The notes under the pieces were generated by a model, which did not search any database, was not told where the DNA came from, and saw nothing but the letters and a program-made list of their open reading frames with translations. 64,000 nt of DNA. Source: Corallococcus sp. NCRR (GTDB lineage Bacteria; Myxococcota; Myxococcia; Myxococcales; Myxococcaceae). Positions 27,121-37,581 of this stretch are shown here, piece after piece. The stretch covers positions 3,286,001 to 3,350,000 of the forward strand of contig NZ_CP114039.1 in NCBI RefSeq assembly GCF_026965535.1, in the 5' to 3' direction. A program made the translations under genes and the position numbers. Each line of letters starts with the position of its first letter. Positions within the stretch are counted from its first letter, which is position 1.

Positions 27121-28483
27121 TGTCGCCCAGGCGCTTGAGGAAGGTCGGATACGACAACCCGAGCGCCTTCGCCGCCTCCATGCGCCGGCCGCCCAGCCGC
27201 TCCAGGACCCAGCGCACGTAGGCCTGCTCCAGGTCCTCCATGGGCACGGGCTCCGTCACGCTGAAGGCCCCCGGCGCCACCGAGGCCGGGGCCTCCACCT
27301 TCACGGCGGCGCTCACGGAGGGCGTGCCGCCAAGCACCTCCAGCTCCAGCTCCGGCCCGGGCTCCAGCACCAGCGCCCGCTCCAGGATGTTGCGCAGCTC
27401 GCGCACGTTGCCCGGGAACGCATAGGCCCCGAGCCTCGCGCGGGCCTTCGCGCCCAGGCTGACGTCGCGCCGGCCCAGCTCGCGGCCCAGGTCCGCGAGC
27501 ATCCCTTCCGCCAGGGGGAGGACGTCCTCGCGCCGCTTGCGCAGCGGGGGGATGTCGATGCGGAACACGCCCAGGCGGAACCAGAGGTCCTCGCGGAAGT
27601 TGCCGCCCGACATCTGCTTGGGCAGGTCCCGGTTGGTGGCGGCCACGATGCGCGCGGTGCTCGTCTGCTCCGTGGTGCCGCCCAGCCGGCGGAACCTCCC
27701 CGAGTCCAGGAACGTCAGCAGCTTCGCCTGGAGCGGCAGCGGCAGTTCGCCCACTTCGTCCAGGAAGAGCACGCCGCCATGGGCCACCTCCACCAGCCCG
27801 CGCCTCGCGGTGCGCGCGTCCGTGAAGGCGCCCTTCTCGTGGCCGAACAGCTCGCTCTCCACCGTCTGCTCGGGCAGCGCCGCGCAGTTGATGTGCACGA
27901 AGGGCGCGCCCCCGTCCTTCGACGCGAGCGCGTGCAGGTGCCGCGCGAGCTGCTCCTTGCCCACGCCCGTTTCACCCAGCAGCAGCACCGGGCTTCGCGG
28001 CGACGCGGCGATGCGCTCCAGCATCGCGAACACCCGCTGCATGGCGGCGGACGTGGGCGGCACCAGCCGGCGGCGGCCGGACAGCTCCGCCTCCGCCGTC
28101 TCCAGGCGGTCCCTCAGGCGGCTCGCGTCCACGGCCCGGCGCGCGCGCAGCACCAGGTCCGCCAGCTCCACGGGCTTGGCCAGGTAGTCCACCGCGCCCG
28201 CCCGCACCGCGTCCACCGCGCTGGCGATGTCTCCGTGCGCCGTCACCATCACCACCGCCACGCCGGGCGCGTGCGCCTTCAGCTCCGGCAGGAACGCGAG
28301 CCCGTCTCCATCCGGCAGGCGGCGGTCCAGCACCAACAGCACGGGTGTGGCCTTCGCCAGCGACGCGCGGGCTTCGTGCAGCGAATGCGCCACCGTGAGG
28401 CTGAAGCCCTCGCGCTGCAGCGCCACCGCCGCGATGGAGGAGAAGGCGCGGTCGTCGTCCACGAGGAGGGCGGGGAGGCTCAT
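27116..28483 (-). CDS. NtrC-family sigma54-dependent response regulator
   Basis: A 455-aa regulator: receiver at about 1-120 with DDD near residue 9 and phospho-Asp in LLVLDRRLPDGDG; AAA+ domain at about 140-370; Fis-type HTH at the end (EAAKALGLSYPTFLKRLGD). AAA+ motifs: Walker A LLLGETGVGKEQLARHL, the sigma54-contact loop GHEKGAFTDA (a GAFTGA variant with Asp for the second Gly), Walker B GGVLFLDEVGELPL and the R-finger region FREDLWFRL. It overlaps the kinase gene by 4 bp. It is probably the activator of the downstream efflux operon. Confidence 0.93.
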   Translation of the reverse strand: MSLPALLVDDDRAFSSIAAVALQREGFSLTVAHSLHEARASLAKATPVLLVLDRRLPDGDGLAFLPELKAHAPGVAVVMVTAHGDIASAVDAVRAGAVDYLAKPVELADLVLRARRAVDASRLRDRLETAEAELSGRRRLVPPTSAAMQRVFAMLERIAASPRSPVLLLGETGVGKEQLARHLHALASKDGGAPFVHINCAALPEQTVESELFGHEKGAFTDARTARRGLVEVAHGGVLFLDEVGELPLPLQAKLLTFLDSGRFRRLGGTTEQTSTARIVAATNRDLPKQMSGGNFREDLWFRLGVFRIDIPPLRKRREDVLPLAEGMLADLGRELGRRDVSLGAKARARLGAYAFPGNVRELRNILERALVLEPGPELELEVLGGTPSVSAAVKVEAPASVAPGAFSVTEPVPMEDLEQAYVRWVLERLGGRRMEAAKALGLSYPTFLKRLGDT

Positions 28484-30115
28484 GACCGGGGCACTCGGGG
28501 AAGGTGGAGGAGGAAGCGGCTGCCGTCGGGGAGGCGCTCGAAGGTGAGCTCTCCGCCCTGATGCTCCAGCGCCTGGCGCGTCATGGCCAGCCCCAGGCCG
28601 ATGCCCTTGGGCTTGGAGGTGTGGAAGGGCTCGAAGAGGTGGCCTTCCACCTCCGGCGGCGGCCCACCCCCGTTGTCCTCCACCGTCACCACCGCGGCGT
28701 CCGCGTCCAGGCGGGCCCGCACGCGCACCTGGGGCTCGGCCACCTTGCCCAGGTCCTTGGCCGCCACCGTGGCCTCCATCGCGTTGCGCACCAGGTTGTC
28801 CAGCGCGGTGGTGAGGAGCAGCGGGTCGCAGGACAGGGGCGCCGCGTCCGGGGGCACGTCCACGTCCACGCGCACCTCGGCCGCCTCCGGCAATGAGCGC
28901 AGGCCCTCCACCACGTCGCGCACGAGCCTGGACAGGTCCACGTCCACGCGGCGCACGACGGGTGGCTTGCCGAAGTGGAGCAGCGACGTGGCCAGGTGCG
29001 CCAGCCGGTCGATCTGCCCGTGCAGCGTGCGCACCACGAGCCCGCCTTCGCCTTCGGGAGAGACGAGGCCGGTGGCGGCCTTGAGGCCGTTGAGGGAGTT
29101 CTTCACCTCGTGCGCGATGAGGCTGGCGGCGCTGCCCAGCGCGGCCATCTTCTCCTGCCGGGCCGAGCGCGCTTCGACCTCGCGGAACAGGCCGTAGACG
29201 CGGCGCCAGTGGACGGTGAAGAGCACCAGCGTGCCCACCTGGAGCAGCGCCAGCACCAGCAACTGCACGAGGAAGCGGTCGCGCAGCCCGGACAGGAGCG
29301 CGGTCTCGTCCGCGGCGAGCACCAGGTGCAGCCCCGTGCCGGGCACGGGCGTGGCGGTGAGGAAGGTCTCCGGCATCGCGTCCAGCGACGGAGGGCGGAC
29401 GCCCTCGCGGATGAAGTCGCGCAGCTCCCCGGACGCGCGCGACACGTTGGCCCACGAGGGCGGCGCGCTCGGCAGGAAGAGGTCTCCGGAGGCGTTGAGG
29501 ACGAGCAGCTCCAGGTCGTCGCTCAGGGGCCGGCCGCCCGGCAGCGCCGTGCCCGTGTCCAGCAGGCCCGCGAGCACCGCCGTGGTCTGTCCCTCGCGCA
29601 CCACCGGCACCGCGACGACGAAGAGGGACGCGCCCGGGGCGATGGCGTCCACCACGGACGTCTGGCGCGCGAGCACCTGCTGGAACCAGGGGCGCGTGAC
29701 GAAGCCGCCGCCGGCTTGTGCCTCATCGAGCGGCGGGTCGCTCCAGCGCAGCTTGCCCTGCGCGTCCAGCACCATCACGCCCGCGTGGAAGAGGCCCGCG
29801 CGCGGCGTGGTGAGGTCCTGGAGGTCCTCGGTGGGCAGCTCGCGCTTCACGTCCGGGCCCACGCCCTCGGACACGCGCAAGAGCTCCGTCTGGAGCAGCT
29901 TCAGGTGCAGGCCCAGCGCCTCCGCGTAGACGCGGGCCTCGCGCGTCATGCGGGACTGGAACTCCGCGCGGGCTCCGGCGACGTCACTGCGGTAGGAGAG
30001 CAGCGGCCCCGCGACGGCGACCGCGCCCAACAACACCAGGCCCGCGACGACGGAGCGGACGAACTGCCGCTCCGCCTGGGCGAGCCCGGGCCGGCCGGAA
30101 GGCGCGGCTGGCGTC

Positions 30116-30138
<23 letters not shown>
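28480..30138 (-). CDS. Membrane sensor histidine kinase
   Basis: A 552-aa kinase with a transmembrane helix at about 27-50, a periplasmic Cache-like sensor region (about 50-285), a second helix ([19 protein letters not shown]) and then the kinase core. The phospho-acceptor His is in [14 protein letters not shown]. ATPase boxes are N ([10 protein letters not shown]), G1 (VEDNGGGPP) and G2 ([11 protein letters not shown]). The start is a GTG at 30138, so the gene overlaps the end of purF by 23 bp. It is coupled to the following regulator by ATGA. Confidence 0.92.
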
Positions 30139-31498
<1,360 letters not shown>

Positions 31499-31664
31499 GG
31501 CGCGCTGCCTTACCCCTTTCGACCGCGAAGCGGAACAGGAACGCACGCCTTGAAGGTGGGTATTCCACCATCAGCCGACGTCGGCCCTTGTAGGCCAGGC
31601 AAGGTGCCGTTGCCCGAAAGGTAGGAGCCGCCTGGAAGCGCCGAGGGGGTACGCTGCCCCCGGC

Positions 31665-32981
31665 ATGTCCTCTTCCCGGCGCTCCTTCCTCCGCCCCTTG
31701 CTGCCCTTCGCCTTGCTAACGGCCGGGGCCGCCTACGCGCTTGCCTCCTGGAACTGGTGTGGGAGGTGGGAGGAGCGCACGCCCGAGGTGCTGTCTCAGG
31801 TGCGTGGCGAAGGCCCCCTGCGAGCGGGCGCGGCGAAGGTGGCCCTCTCCCCACCCTATCCGGTGGTGGTGGCGGGCTACGTCCCACCCCGGCCCGAGGC
31901 GAGCCAGGCCGAGCTCCCCCTCCATGCGAGGGCCCTGGTGCTGGAGGCCGGCGGCGCGCGCGTGGGCGTGGTGTCGCTGGAGCTGCTGCTGGTGACGCCG
32001 GAAATCACGGCGCGGGTGCGCGAGCGCGCCGCGAAGGCCGGGGTGAAGGACGTGCTGGTGGTGGCCACGCACACGCACTCCTCGTTTGGCGGCTACGACG
32101 CGAGGTGGGCGGCCCAGCTCTCCGGCACGGGGCGCTACCGGGAGGCGTCCGTGAACGCGGTGGTGGAGGGCGCGAGCGAGGCGCTGGAGAAGGCCGCGGC
32201 CTCCATGAAGGACGTGACACTGGAGGTGGGCGGCGCCGCGGACGCGGGGCTCGTCTATTCCCGCTCCGGTGGAGAGGTCCCGGACGGACAGCTCACGCGG
32301 GCGGTGTTGCGAGGGGCGGAGGGAAACGTGGCGGAGGTGCTGGTGTTCGCCGGGCACGCCACGCTCATTCCCCGGCAGCGGGCGCTGGTGGACCCGGACT
32401 ACCCGGGCCGGCTGAGCGCGCTGCGCGAGGAGGCGGGCAGCGGCGTCACGCTGTTCGTGCAGGGCAGCGAAGGCAACGCGTCCGTGGCCTTCACCGAGGG
32501 CCAGGGCCCCGAGCGCGCCCTGGGCTTCGCGCGCAAGCTGTCCGCGCTGGCGGATGGCGCGACCCCGGCGTCCGTGACGGGGCCGGTGCGGCTGGCGTTC
32601 GCGCGCGTCCAGACGGCGCTACCCCGGCCGGACTCGTCGCGGCTGGTGCCCGCCTTCACGCGCGCGGCGGGGGACAACTTCCTGTGCGGTTCGTCGCCTC
32701 GGGAGGCGGAGGTGGACGCGCTGGCGCTCGGGCCCCTGGAGCTCCTGTCCATCCCGGGCGAGCCCACCGTGGACGCGGGGCGGGCGCTGGCGGGCCTCAC
32801 CGGGGCCACGCACGTGCTGGGGCTCGCCAACGGCTATGTGGGCTACCTGGACACGCCGGAGAAGGTGAAGGCGGGGCAGGGGGAGTCCCGGCGTCAGTAC
32901 TTCGGTCCCGTCCTCCTGGAGCGCCTGGGGACGGCCGCGCGCGTGGCCTCCGACTCCGCGGGCTTCTCTCCGGGCAGCTAG
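31665..32981 (+). CDS. Neutral/alkaline ceramidase-like secreted or membrane-anchored protein
   Basis: A 438-aa protein with an N-terminal hydrophobic segment (about 11-28) for export or anchoring. It resembles the N-terminal catalytic domain of neutral ceramidases: AAKVALSPPYPVVVAGY at the start, then VVATHTHSSFGGYD (the HxH zinc motif), VFAGHATLIP and FVQGSEGNAS (nucleophile-type Ser region). It lacks the C-terminal immunoglobulin-like domain, so only the catalytic part is present. Lipid amide hydrolysis is inferred. It is divergent from purF with a 166-bp gap. Confidence 0.75.
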   Translation: MSSSRRSFLRPLLPFALLTAGAAYALASWNWCGRWEERTPEVLSQVRGEGPLRAGAAKVALSPPYPVVVAGYVPPRPEASQAELPLHARALVLEAGGARVGVVSLELLLVTPEITARVRERAAKAGVKDVLVVATHTHSSFGGYDARWAAQLSGTGRYREASVNAVVEGASEALEKAAASMKDVTLEVGGAADAGLVYSRSGGEVPDGQLTRAVLRGAEGNVAEVLVFAGHATLIPRQRALVDPDYPGRLSALREEAGSGVTLFVQGSEGNASVAFTEGQGPERALGFARKLSALADGATPASVTGPVRLAFARVQTALPRPDSSRLVPAFTRAAGDNFLCGSSPREAEVDALALGPLELLSIPGEPTVDAGRALAGLTGATHVLGLANGYVGYLDTPEKVKAGQGESRRQYFGPVLLERLGTAARVASDSAGFSPGS

Positions 32982-33119
32982 ACACGGCGAAGGCCCGTCC
33001 GCCTGCCTGCCCCACGGGTCTCCTGCCATCCGGTCGCACCGGGGCCGCCCCGTCGCTGAAGGAGGGCCCGCTGCCTACCTTGGTCCTCGGATCGTCTTCG
33101 CGAAACAAAGGGGCACGGG

Positions 33120-33977
33120 ATGAGGTGGGAAGGCGGACGTCGCAGCTCGAACATCGAGGATCGGCGGGGCGGTGGCTTCGGACGCCCGCTCGCGGTGGGC
33201 GGTGGCGCCGCGTCGCTGGTGGTCGCCCTGCTGGTGATGCTGTTGGGTGGTGACCCGTCCGACGTGCAGATCGGCACGCGCACCTCGCCGTATTCGCAGC
33301 CGGGCACGGGCGGCTCCGGGAACGTGGATCCCCGGCAGGAGGAGCTGAAGGACTTCGCCTCCGTCGTGCTCGCGGACACCGAGGACACCTGGCCCGGCCT
33401 GCTGGAGCCCCAGGGCGTGCGCTACGTGCAGCCGCGCCTGGTGCTCTTCACGGACGCGGTGCAGTCCGCGTGCGGCGCGCAGGAGAGCGCGGTGGGGCCC
33501 TTCTATTGTCCGGGCGACCAGAAGGTGTACCTGGACCTGAGCTTCTTCGACGAGCTGGAGAGCCGCTTCGGCGCGCCGGGTGACTTCGGCCGCGCGTACG
33601 TCATCGCGCATGAGGTGGGCCACCACGTGCAGAACCTGCTGGGCGTCTCCCGCAAGGTGCAGTCGCTGCGCAACCGCACGAGCGAGGAGCAGGCCAACCA
33701 GCTCTCCGTGCTGACGGAGCTCCAGGCGGACTGCTTCGCCGGCATCTGGGCCCACCACGCGCAGAAGGAGCGCAACATCCTGGAGCAGGGCGACGTGGAG
33801 GAGGGCCTGGGCGCCGCCAGCGCCGTGGGCGACGACACCCTCCAGAAGCGGGCCCGGGGCTACGTCGTCCCGGAGTCCTTCACCCATGGCTCCGCCGCGC
33901 AGCGCATGACCTGGTTCAAGCGCGGCCTGGAGCAGGGGACGCTGGAGGCGTGCGACACCTTCAACGCCCGGCGGTAG
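33120..33977 (+). CDS. YpfJ/KPN_02809-type neutral zinc metallopeptidase
   Basis: A 285-aa protein matching the putative neutral zinc metallopeptidase family: the opening MRWEGGRRSSNIEDRRGG, one transmembrane helix (about 28-46), and the zinc motif VIAHEVGHHVQNLLG (HExxH). ELQADCFAGIWAHH would supply the third ligand, and the end is WFKRGLEQGTLEACDTFN. Members are membrane-anchored with the peptidase outside the cytoplasm. Physiological targets are unknown. Confidence 0.9.
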   Translation: MRWEGGRRSSNIEDRRGGGFGRPLAVGGGAASLVVALLVMLLGGDPSDVQIGTRTSPYSQPGTGGSGNVDPRQEELKDFASVVLADTEDTWPGLLEPQGVRYVQPRLVLFTDAVQSACGAQESAVGPFYCPGDQKVYLDLSFFDELESRFGAPGDFGRAYVIAHEVGHHVQNLLGVSRKVQSLRNRTSEEQANQLSVLTELQADCFAGIWAHHAQKERNILEQGDVEEGLGAASAVGDDTLQKRARGYVVPESFTHGSAAQRMTWFKRGLEQGTLEACDTFNARR

Positions 33978-33986
33978 CCCCCGCGT

Positions 33987-34415
33987 TCAGCGGTGGGGCA
34001 GCGGCCGCTGCTGGGTCCCCACGAGCGGCTGCTGGAGCTGGTACGTCCCATTCAGCGGCTGCCGCAACTGGTAGCTGCCGTTGAGCGGCTGCTGGAGCTG
34101 GTAGGCGCCGATGAGCGGTTGCTGGAGCTGATAGCTGCCGATGAGCGGCTGCTCGAGCTGATACGCACCGGCCATCGGCTGTTCGAGCTGATACGAGCCG
34201 GCGGGCGGCTGCTGGAGCTGATACGCCCCGGCGGGCGGCTGATAATAGTAATTGTCCCAGAAGGTGTTGGCGCCGGGGTCGCTTGTCAGTGATTGCCGGT
34301 CATCCGGGTTCTGCGAGTCATTGACCTCCGGGCCGGTCAGCGCTTCGTCCTGCTGCGCCAGGACCGGGCCTGACGCGAGCGCCACCACCAGGGTCACCAG
34401 GGGGCCAGTGCGCAT
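33987..34415 (-). CDS. Secreted protein with tandem YQLxQP decapeptide repeats
   Basis: A 142-aa exported protein. Signal peptide MRTGPLVTLVVALASGPVLA, a spacer with acidic and polar residues (about 22-55), a YYYQ segment and then seven near-identical ten-residue units of the form PLxGxYQLQQ. The residue before Tyr alternates Ala/Ser across neighbouring units, ending in Thr. No cysteines and no catalytic motif were seen. Such Gln/Tyr-rich repeats could form fibres or adhesive surfaces; this is inference. It is convergent with the metallopeptidase gene, 9 bp away. Confidence 0.75.
   Translation of the reverse strand: MRTGPLVTLVVALASGPVLAQQDEALTGPEVNDSQNPDDRQSLTSDPGANTFWDNYYYQPPAGAYQLQQPPAGSYQLEQPMAGAYQLEQPLIGSYQLQQPLIGAYQLQQPLNGSYQLRQPLNGTYQLQQPLVGTQQRPLPHR
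34014..34244 (-). repeat. 30-bp tandem repeat array inside the YQLxQP gene
   Basis: Seven units plus a partial one, each 30 bp, with a shared core reading CTGGAGCTG-type sequence on the plus strand every 30 bp. The differences between units are mostly at codon third positions and at the Ala/Ser codon. Unequal exchange could change the copy number. Confidence 0.8.
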
Positions 34416-34767
34416 GGGCGTCCTCGTTCTTTCCGTCGCGGGAGAGGGGAACCGCGCCGCGACCTCCTTCTCAAGATGACCGCGTGAGTCGGCCCTGGGG
34501 AGCACGGCGCCCGCGCCCCCCCGCCTGTCCGGGGGCCTGTCATGGGGCCGTGCGTCATTCGCATTCCGAACACATTGCGGACGATAGGCTTACCGCGTGC
34601 ACGTGCTTTTTTGAGCAGGGCTGAAGGGGCGCTGCGTCAAAACACAAACGTGAAACTTGTGCTTGTCGTCAGTGTGTCTTTGCTCCGAGCATGCCGCCTT
34701 CCCGCTGCTTCGCGGGCCGCGGGCGCTTCCCCGTGGCCCATGCGGAGCGGCCTCGCGGAGGAACGAC
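34416..34767. other. Divergent intergenic region of 352 bp
   Basis: Separates the minus-strand YQLxQP gene from the plus-strand beta-helix gene. The central part (about 34560-34670) is less GC-rich than its surroundings and probably holds both promoters. I could not identify convincing -35/-10 pairs. I see no further gene here. Confidence 0.5.
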
Positions 34768-36312
34768 ATGCCCCGTTTGCAGTGGACCCGCGCTACGCGC
34801 GCGACCGTTCTGGCCCTGGTGGGGGCCCTCTCGCTGACCGCCTGCTCGGATGACGATGACAACACGCCGGACTCGGGCGTGAAAGTGGACGCGGGTACGA
34901 ACACGGACGCGGGCACGAACACGGACGCGGGCAGTGACGCGGGGAGCGTGGACACGGGCATCCCCTGGGACGGCGGCAGCGCGGGCGACTTCTCCTGCGA
35001 GGGCAAGACCCAGGCGACGCTGAACTTCGCGCCGGGCCAGGAGGAGGAGCTCCAGGACCAGGTGAACACGATGGCCGAGTGCACCACCATCAACCTGGCG
35101 GCGGGCACGTACACCTTCGACAACGCCATCACCATCCGCCAGAACGGCATCACGCTGGTGGGCGCGGGCAAGGGCACCAAGGGCGAGGGCACGGGCGGTG
35201 CGCAGAGTACGGTGCTGGTGTTCACCAACGCCGCGGCGAACTCCAACGGCCTGGACGTGGTGGGCAACCGCTTCACGGTGAGCGACCTGGCGGTGTGGAA
35301 CGCGAAGAAGGACGCCATCCGCGTGGAGTCCTCCACCGACGTCGTCATGCGCCGCGTGCGCACGGAGTGGGCGGAGGCCGACAAGGAGAGCAACGGCAAG
35401 TACGGCCTGTACCCGGTGAAGTCCAAGTACGTCCTCATCGAGGACTGCGAGGCGTACAACGCCGCGGACGCGGGCATCTACGTGGGCCAGACGGAGTACG
35501 CCGTCGTGCGCAACAGCGTGGCGAAGCAGAACGTGGCGGGCATCGAGATTGAGAACACGAAGTACGCCTACGTGCTGGGCAACACGGCCCAGGACAACAC
35601 CACGGGCCTGGTGGTGTTCGACCTGCCGGGCAACCCCATCATGGGCACCGACATCCGGGTGAAGAACAACATCATCACCGGCAACAACCGGAACAACTTC
35701 GCCTCCGTCGCGAACAGCAGCAGCACGGTGTCGCAGGTGCCGGCGGGCACGGGCACGTTCATGCTGGCGTCGCGCCGCGTGGAGCTGACGGGGAACACCT
35801 GGGGCAACAACAACACGGTGGACGTGGCGGTGCTGAGCGGCCTCACCATCGAGCCCAACGACAAGCTGTGGGAGGCGGGCGGCTTCAACTTCGCCAGCTC
35901 CGACATCTACATCCACGACAACACCTTCCAGGGTGGCAGCGGCGACGACGTGGACAACGGCAACCTGAGCCCGCAGCTGCGGCCCCTGGGCGCGGCCCTG
36001 GCGGCGCTCTACACCTATGGTGAGCAGCAGGGCGCGAAGGGCGTGGAGCACCTGGTGTGGGACGGCGTGGACCCCTACGGCCACGCCCGCACGGAGCTGA
36101 ACCCCATCAACATCTGCTTCGCCAACAACATGCTGCCCTCGGGCACGGGCAACGCCATCGCGGACCTGGACCTGGTGGCGGCGGGCGCCCTCGCGGCCCA
36201 GGGCAACTTCGCGGGCGGGTGGGCCCTCACGCGGCACTACCCGGCCAACAAGGCGGAGTTCAACTGCCCGGGCTTCACCCCCGCGCTGACGATTGGCGAC
36301 TTCATCCAGTAA
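34768..36312 (+). CDS. Parallel beta-helix repeat lipoprotein
   Basis: A 514-aa lipoprotein: signal peptide ending in the lipobox LSLTAC, then an Asp/Thr/Gly-rich linker (DAGTNTDAGT repeats). A right-handed beta-helix follows, with pectate-lyase-like turns such as VVMRRVRTEW, YAVVRNSVAKQN and YVLGNTAQDNTTG. GGAGG lies just before the ATG at 34768. It forms a pair with the following di-heme protein. Such two-gene pairs (SO_2929/SO_2930-like in Shewanella) are known and uncharacterised. Outer-membrane or surface location is expected. Confidence 0.85.
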   Translation: MPRLQWTRATRATVLALVGALSLTACSDDDDNTPDSGVKVDAGTNTDAGTNTDAGSDAGSVDTGIPWDGGSAGDFSCEGKTQATLNFAPGQEEELQDQVNTMAECTTINLAAGTYTFDNAITIRQNGITLVGAGKGTKGEGTGGAQSTVLVFTNAAANSNGLDVVGNRFTVSDLAVWNAKKDAIRVESSTDVVMRRVRTEWAEADKESNGKYGLYPVKSKYVLIEDCEAYNAADAGIYVGQTEYAVVRNSVAKQNVAGIEIENTKYAYVLGNTAQDNTTGLVVFDLPGNPIMGTDIRVKNNIITGNNRNNFASVANSSSTVSQVPAGTGTFMLASRRVELTGNTWGNNNTVDVAVLSGLTIEPNDKLWEAGGFNFASSDIYIHDNTFQGGSGDDVDNGNLSPQLRPLGAALAALYTYGEQQGAKGVEHLVWDGVDPYGHARTELNPINICFANNMLPSGTGNAIADLDLVAAGALAAQGNFAGGWALTRHYPANKAEFNCPGFTPALTIGDFIQ

Positions 36313-36336
36313 CCGCGGTCAGGGAGCGTGACACCC

Positions 36337-37578
36337 ATGTGGACGCCGTTCGTGAGCCCCCGTCTCTCCGTGGTGCTGCTGGCGCTGTCGCTGGCGGCCT
36401 GCGGTTCCTCCGACCCGGAAAACCCCGGGCCCACACCCGACTCGGGGACCTCCGTGCCGGATGCTGGAACGGGGGACGCGGGGGTTCCGGACGCGGGTGA
36501 GCCGGACGCGGGCCTGGATGCCGGAACGGGGGACGCGGGCGTTCCGGACGCGGGCCCCGAGGACGCGGGGGCTCCGCTGGCCATCCCCAACGCGCTGTCG
36601 GGCTTCGGGCTGTTCACCGGAAGCCCGGCGGACGGGGGGCTGGTGCCGGTGGAGGGCAACGTGCCCTACACCCTGTCCACGCCGCTGTTCTCCGACTACG
36701 CGGTCAAGTCACGCACCCTCTACATCCCCCCCGGCAAGACGGCGCACTACGCCCCCGTGGACGCGCTGGACCTGCCGGTGGGGACGCTCATCACCAAGAC
36801 GTTCGCCTTCCCGGCGGACCTGCGGCAGCCGGACCAGGACGTGCGGGTCATCGAGACGCGCGTCCTGGTGCACCAGCCCTCCGGCTGGGAGGCGTGGCCG
36901 TACGTCTGGAACGCGGAGCAGACGGAGGCCACGCTGGCCACCGGCGGCCGCGCGCGCGACGTGACGTTCATCGACTCGGAGGGGGAGACCCGGTCGTTCC
37001 GGTACTCGGTCCCCTCCAAGAATCAGTGCCAGCAGTGCCACCACCTGGTGGACGGCACGGGGGCGCAGGTGATGCACCCCATTGGCGTGAAGGCGCGCTA
37101 CCTGCACCGCACGAACACCTACGGCGGCGTGGAGCGCGACCAGTTGGAGTACCTGGCGTCGCTGGGCAAGCTGGACGGGCTGCCCGCGCAGGCGGAGCTG
37201 CCGAAGGCGCCGGACGCGTTCGACCCGCAGTCAGCGAGCCTGGACACGCGGGCGCGCACCTACCTGGACATCAACTGCGCGCATTGCCACAACCCGAAGG
37301 GCACGGCGGGCATCACCAGCCAGCTGTTCCTCAACTTCGACAACACCAGCCTGTTCAGCCTGGGCGAGTGCAAGCGCCCCGGCTCCGCGGGCGCGGGCGT
37401 GGGCGGCGAGTTCGACATCGTCCCCGGCAAGCACGACGAGTCCATCCTCTGGTACCGGCTGCACACGGAGGAGTCCGGCAAGATGATGCCGCAGATTGGC
37501 CGCACGATTCACCACGCGGAGGGCGCGCAGCTCATCGCGGATTGGATCGACCAGATGCCCGCCAAGACCTGCAAGTAG
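36337..37578 (+). CDS. Di-heme c-type cytochrome-like lipoprotein (SO_2930 type)
   Basis: A 413-aa exported protein: lipobox LSLAAC, a linker of repeated PDAG/GDAG units (about 25-75), and a long domain with two CxxCH heme motifs, NQCQQCHHL and INCAHCHN. The family occurs beside beta-helix proteins like the upstream gene, 25 bp away, and its function is unknown. The presence of hemes suggests electron transfer or redox chemistry at the cell surface. I prefer the ATG at 36337, spaced about 10 nt from AGGGAG, over the GTG at 36328. Confidence 0.85.
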   Translation: MWTPFVSPRLSVVLLALSLAACGSSDPENPGPTPDSGTSVPDAGTGDAGVPDAGEPDAGLDAGTGDAGVPDAGPEDAGAPLAIPNALSGFGLFTGSPADGGLVPVEGNVPYTLSTPLFSDYAVKSRTLYIPPGKTAHYAPVDALDLPVGTLITKTFAFPADLRQPDQDVRVIETRVLVHQPSGWEAWPYVWNAEQTEATLATGGRARDVTFIDSEGETRSFRYSVPSKNQCQQCHHLVDGTGAQVMHPIGVKARYLHRTNTYGGVERDQLEYLASLGKLDGLPAQAELPKAPDAFDPQSASLDTRARTYLDINCAHCHNPKGTAGITSQLFLNFDNTSLFSLGECKRPGSAGAGVGGEFDIVPGKHDESILWYRLHTEESGKMMPQIGRTIHHAEGAQLIADWIDQMPAKTCK

Positions 37579-37581
37579 CGC

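Noticed and set aside
28480-29455. Extended N-terminus of the sigma54 regulator
   Set aside because: The extension is out of frame with, and buried in, the sensor kinase gene; the ATG at 28483 overlaps the kinase stop as expected for coupled genes.
34014-34244. Possible CRISPR array (repeats every 30 bp)
   Set aside because: The repeats are contiguous with no spacers of unrelated sequence and are in frame, encoding a decapeptide repeat after a signal peptide.
34542-34853. 103-codon open frame before the beta-helix gene
   Set aside because: It runs into the beta-helix gene in another frame, lacks a ribosome-binding site and shows no domain.
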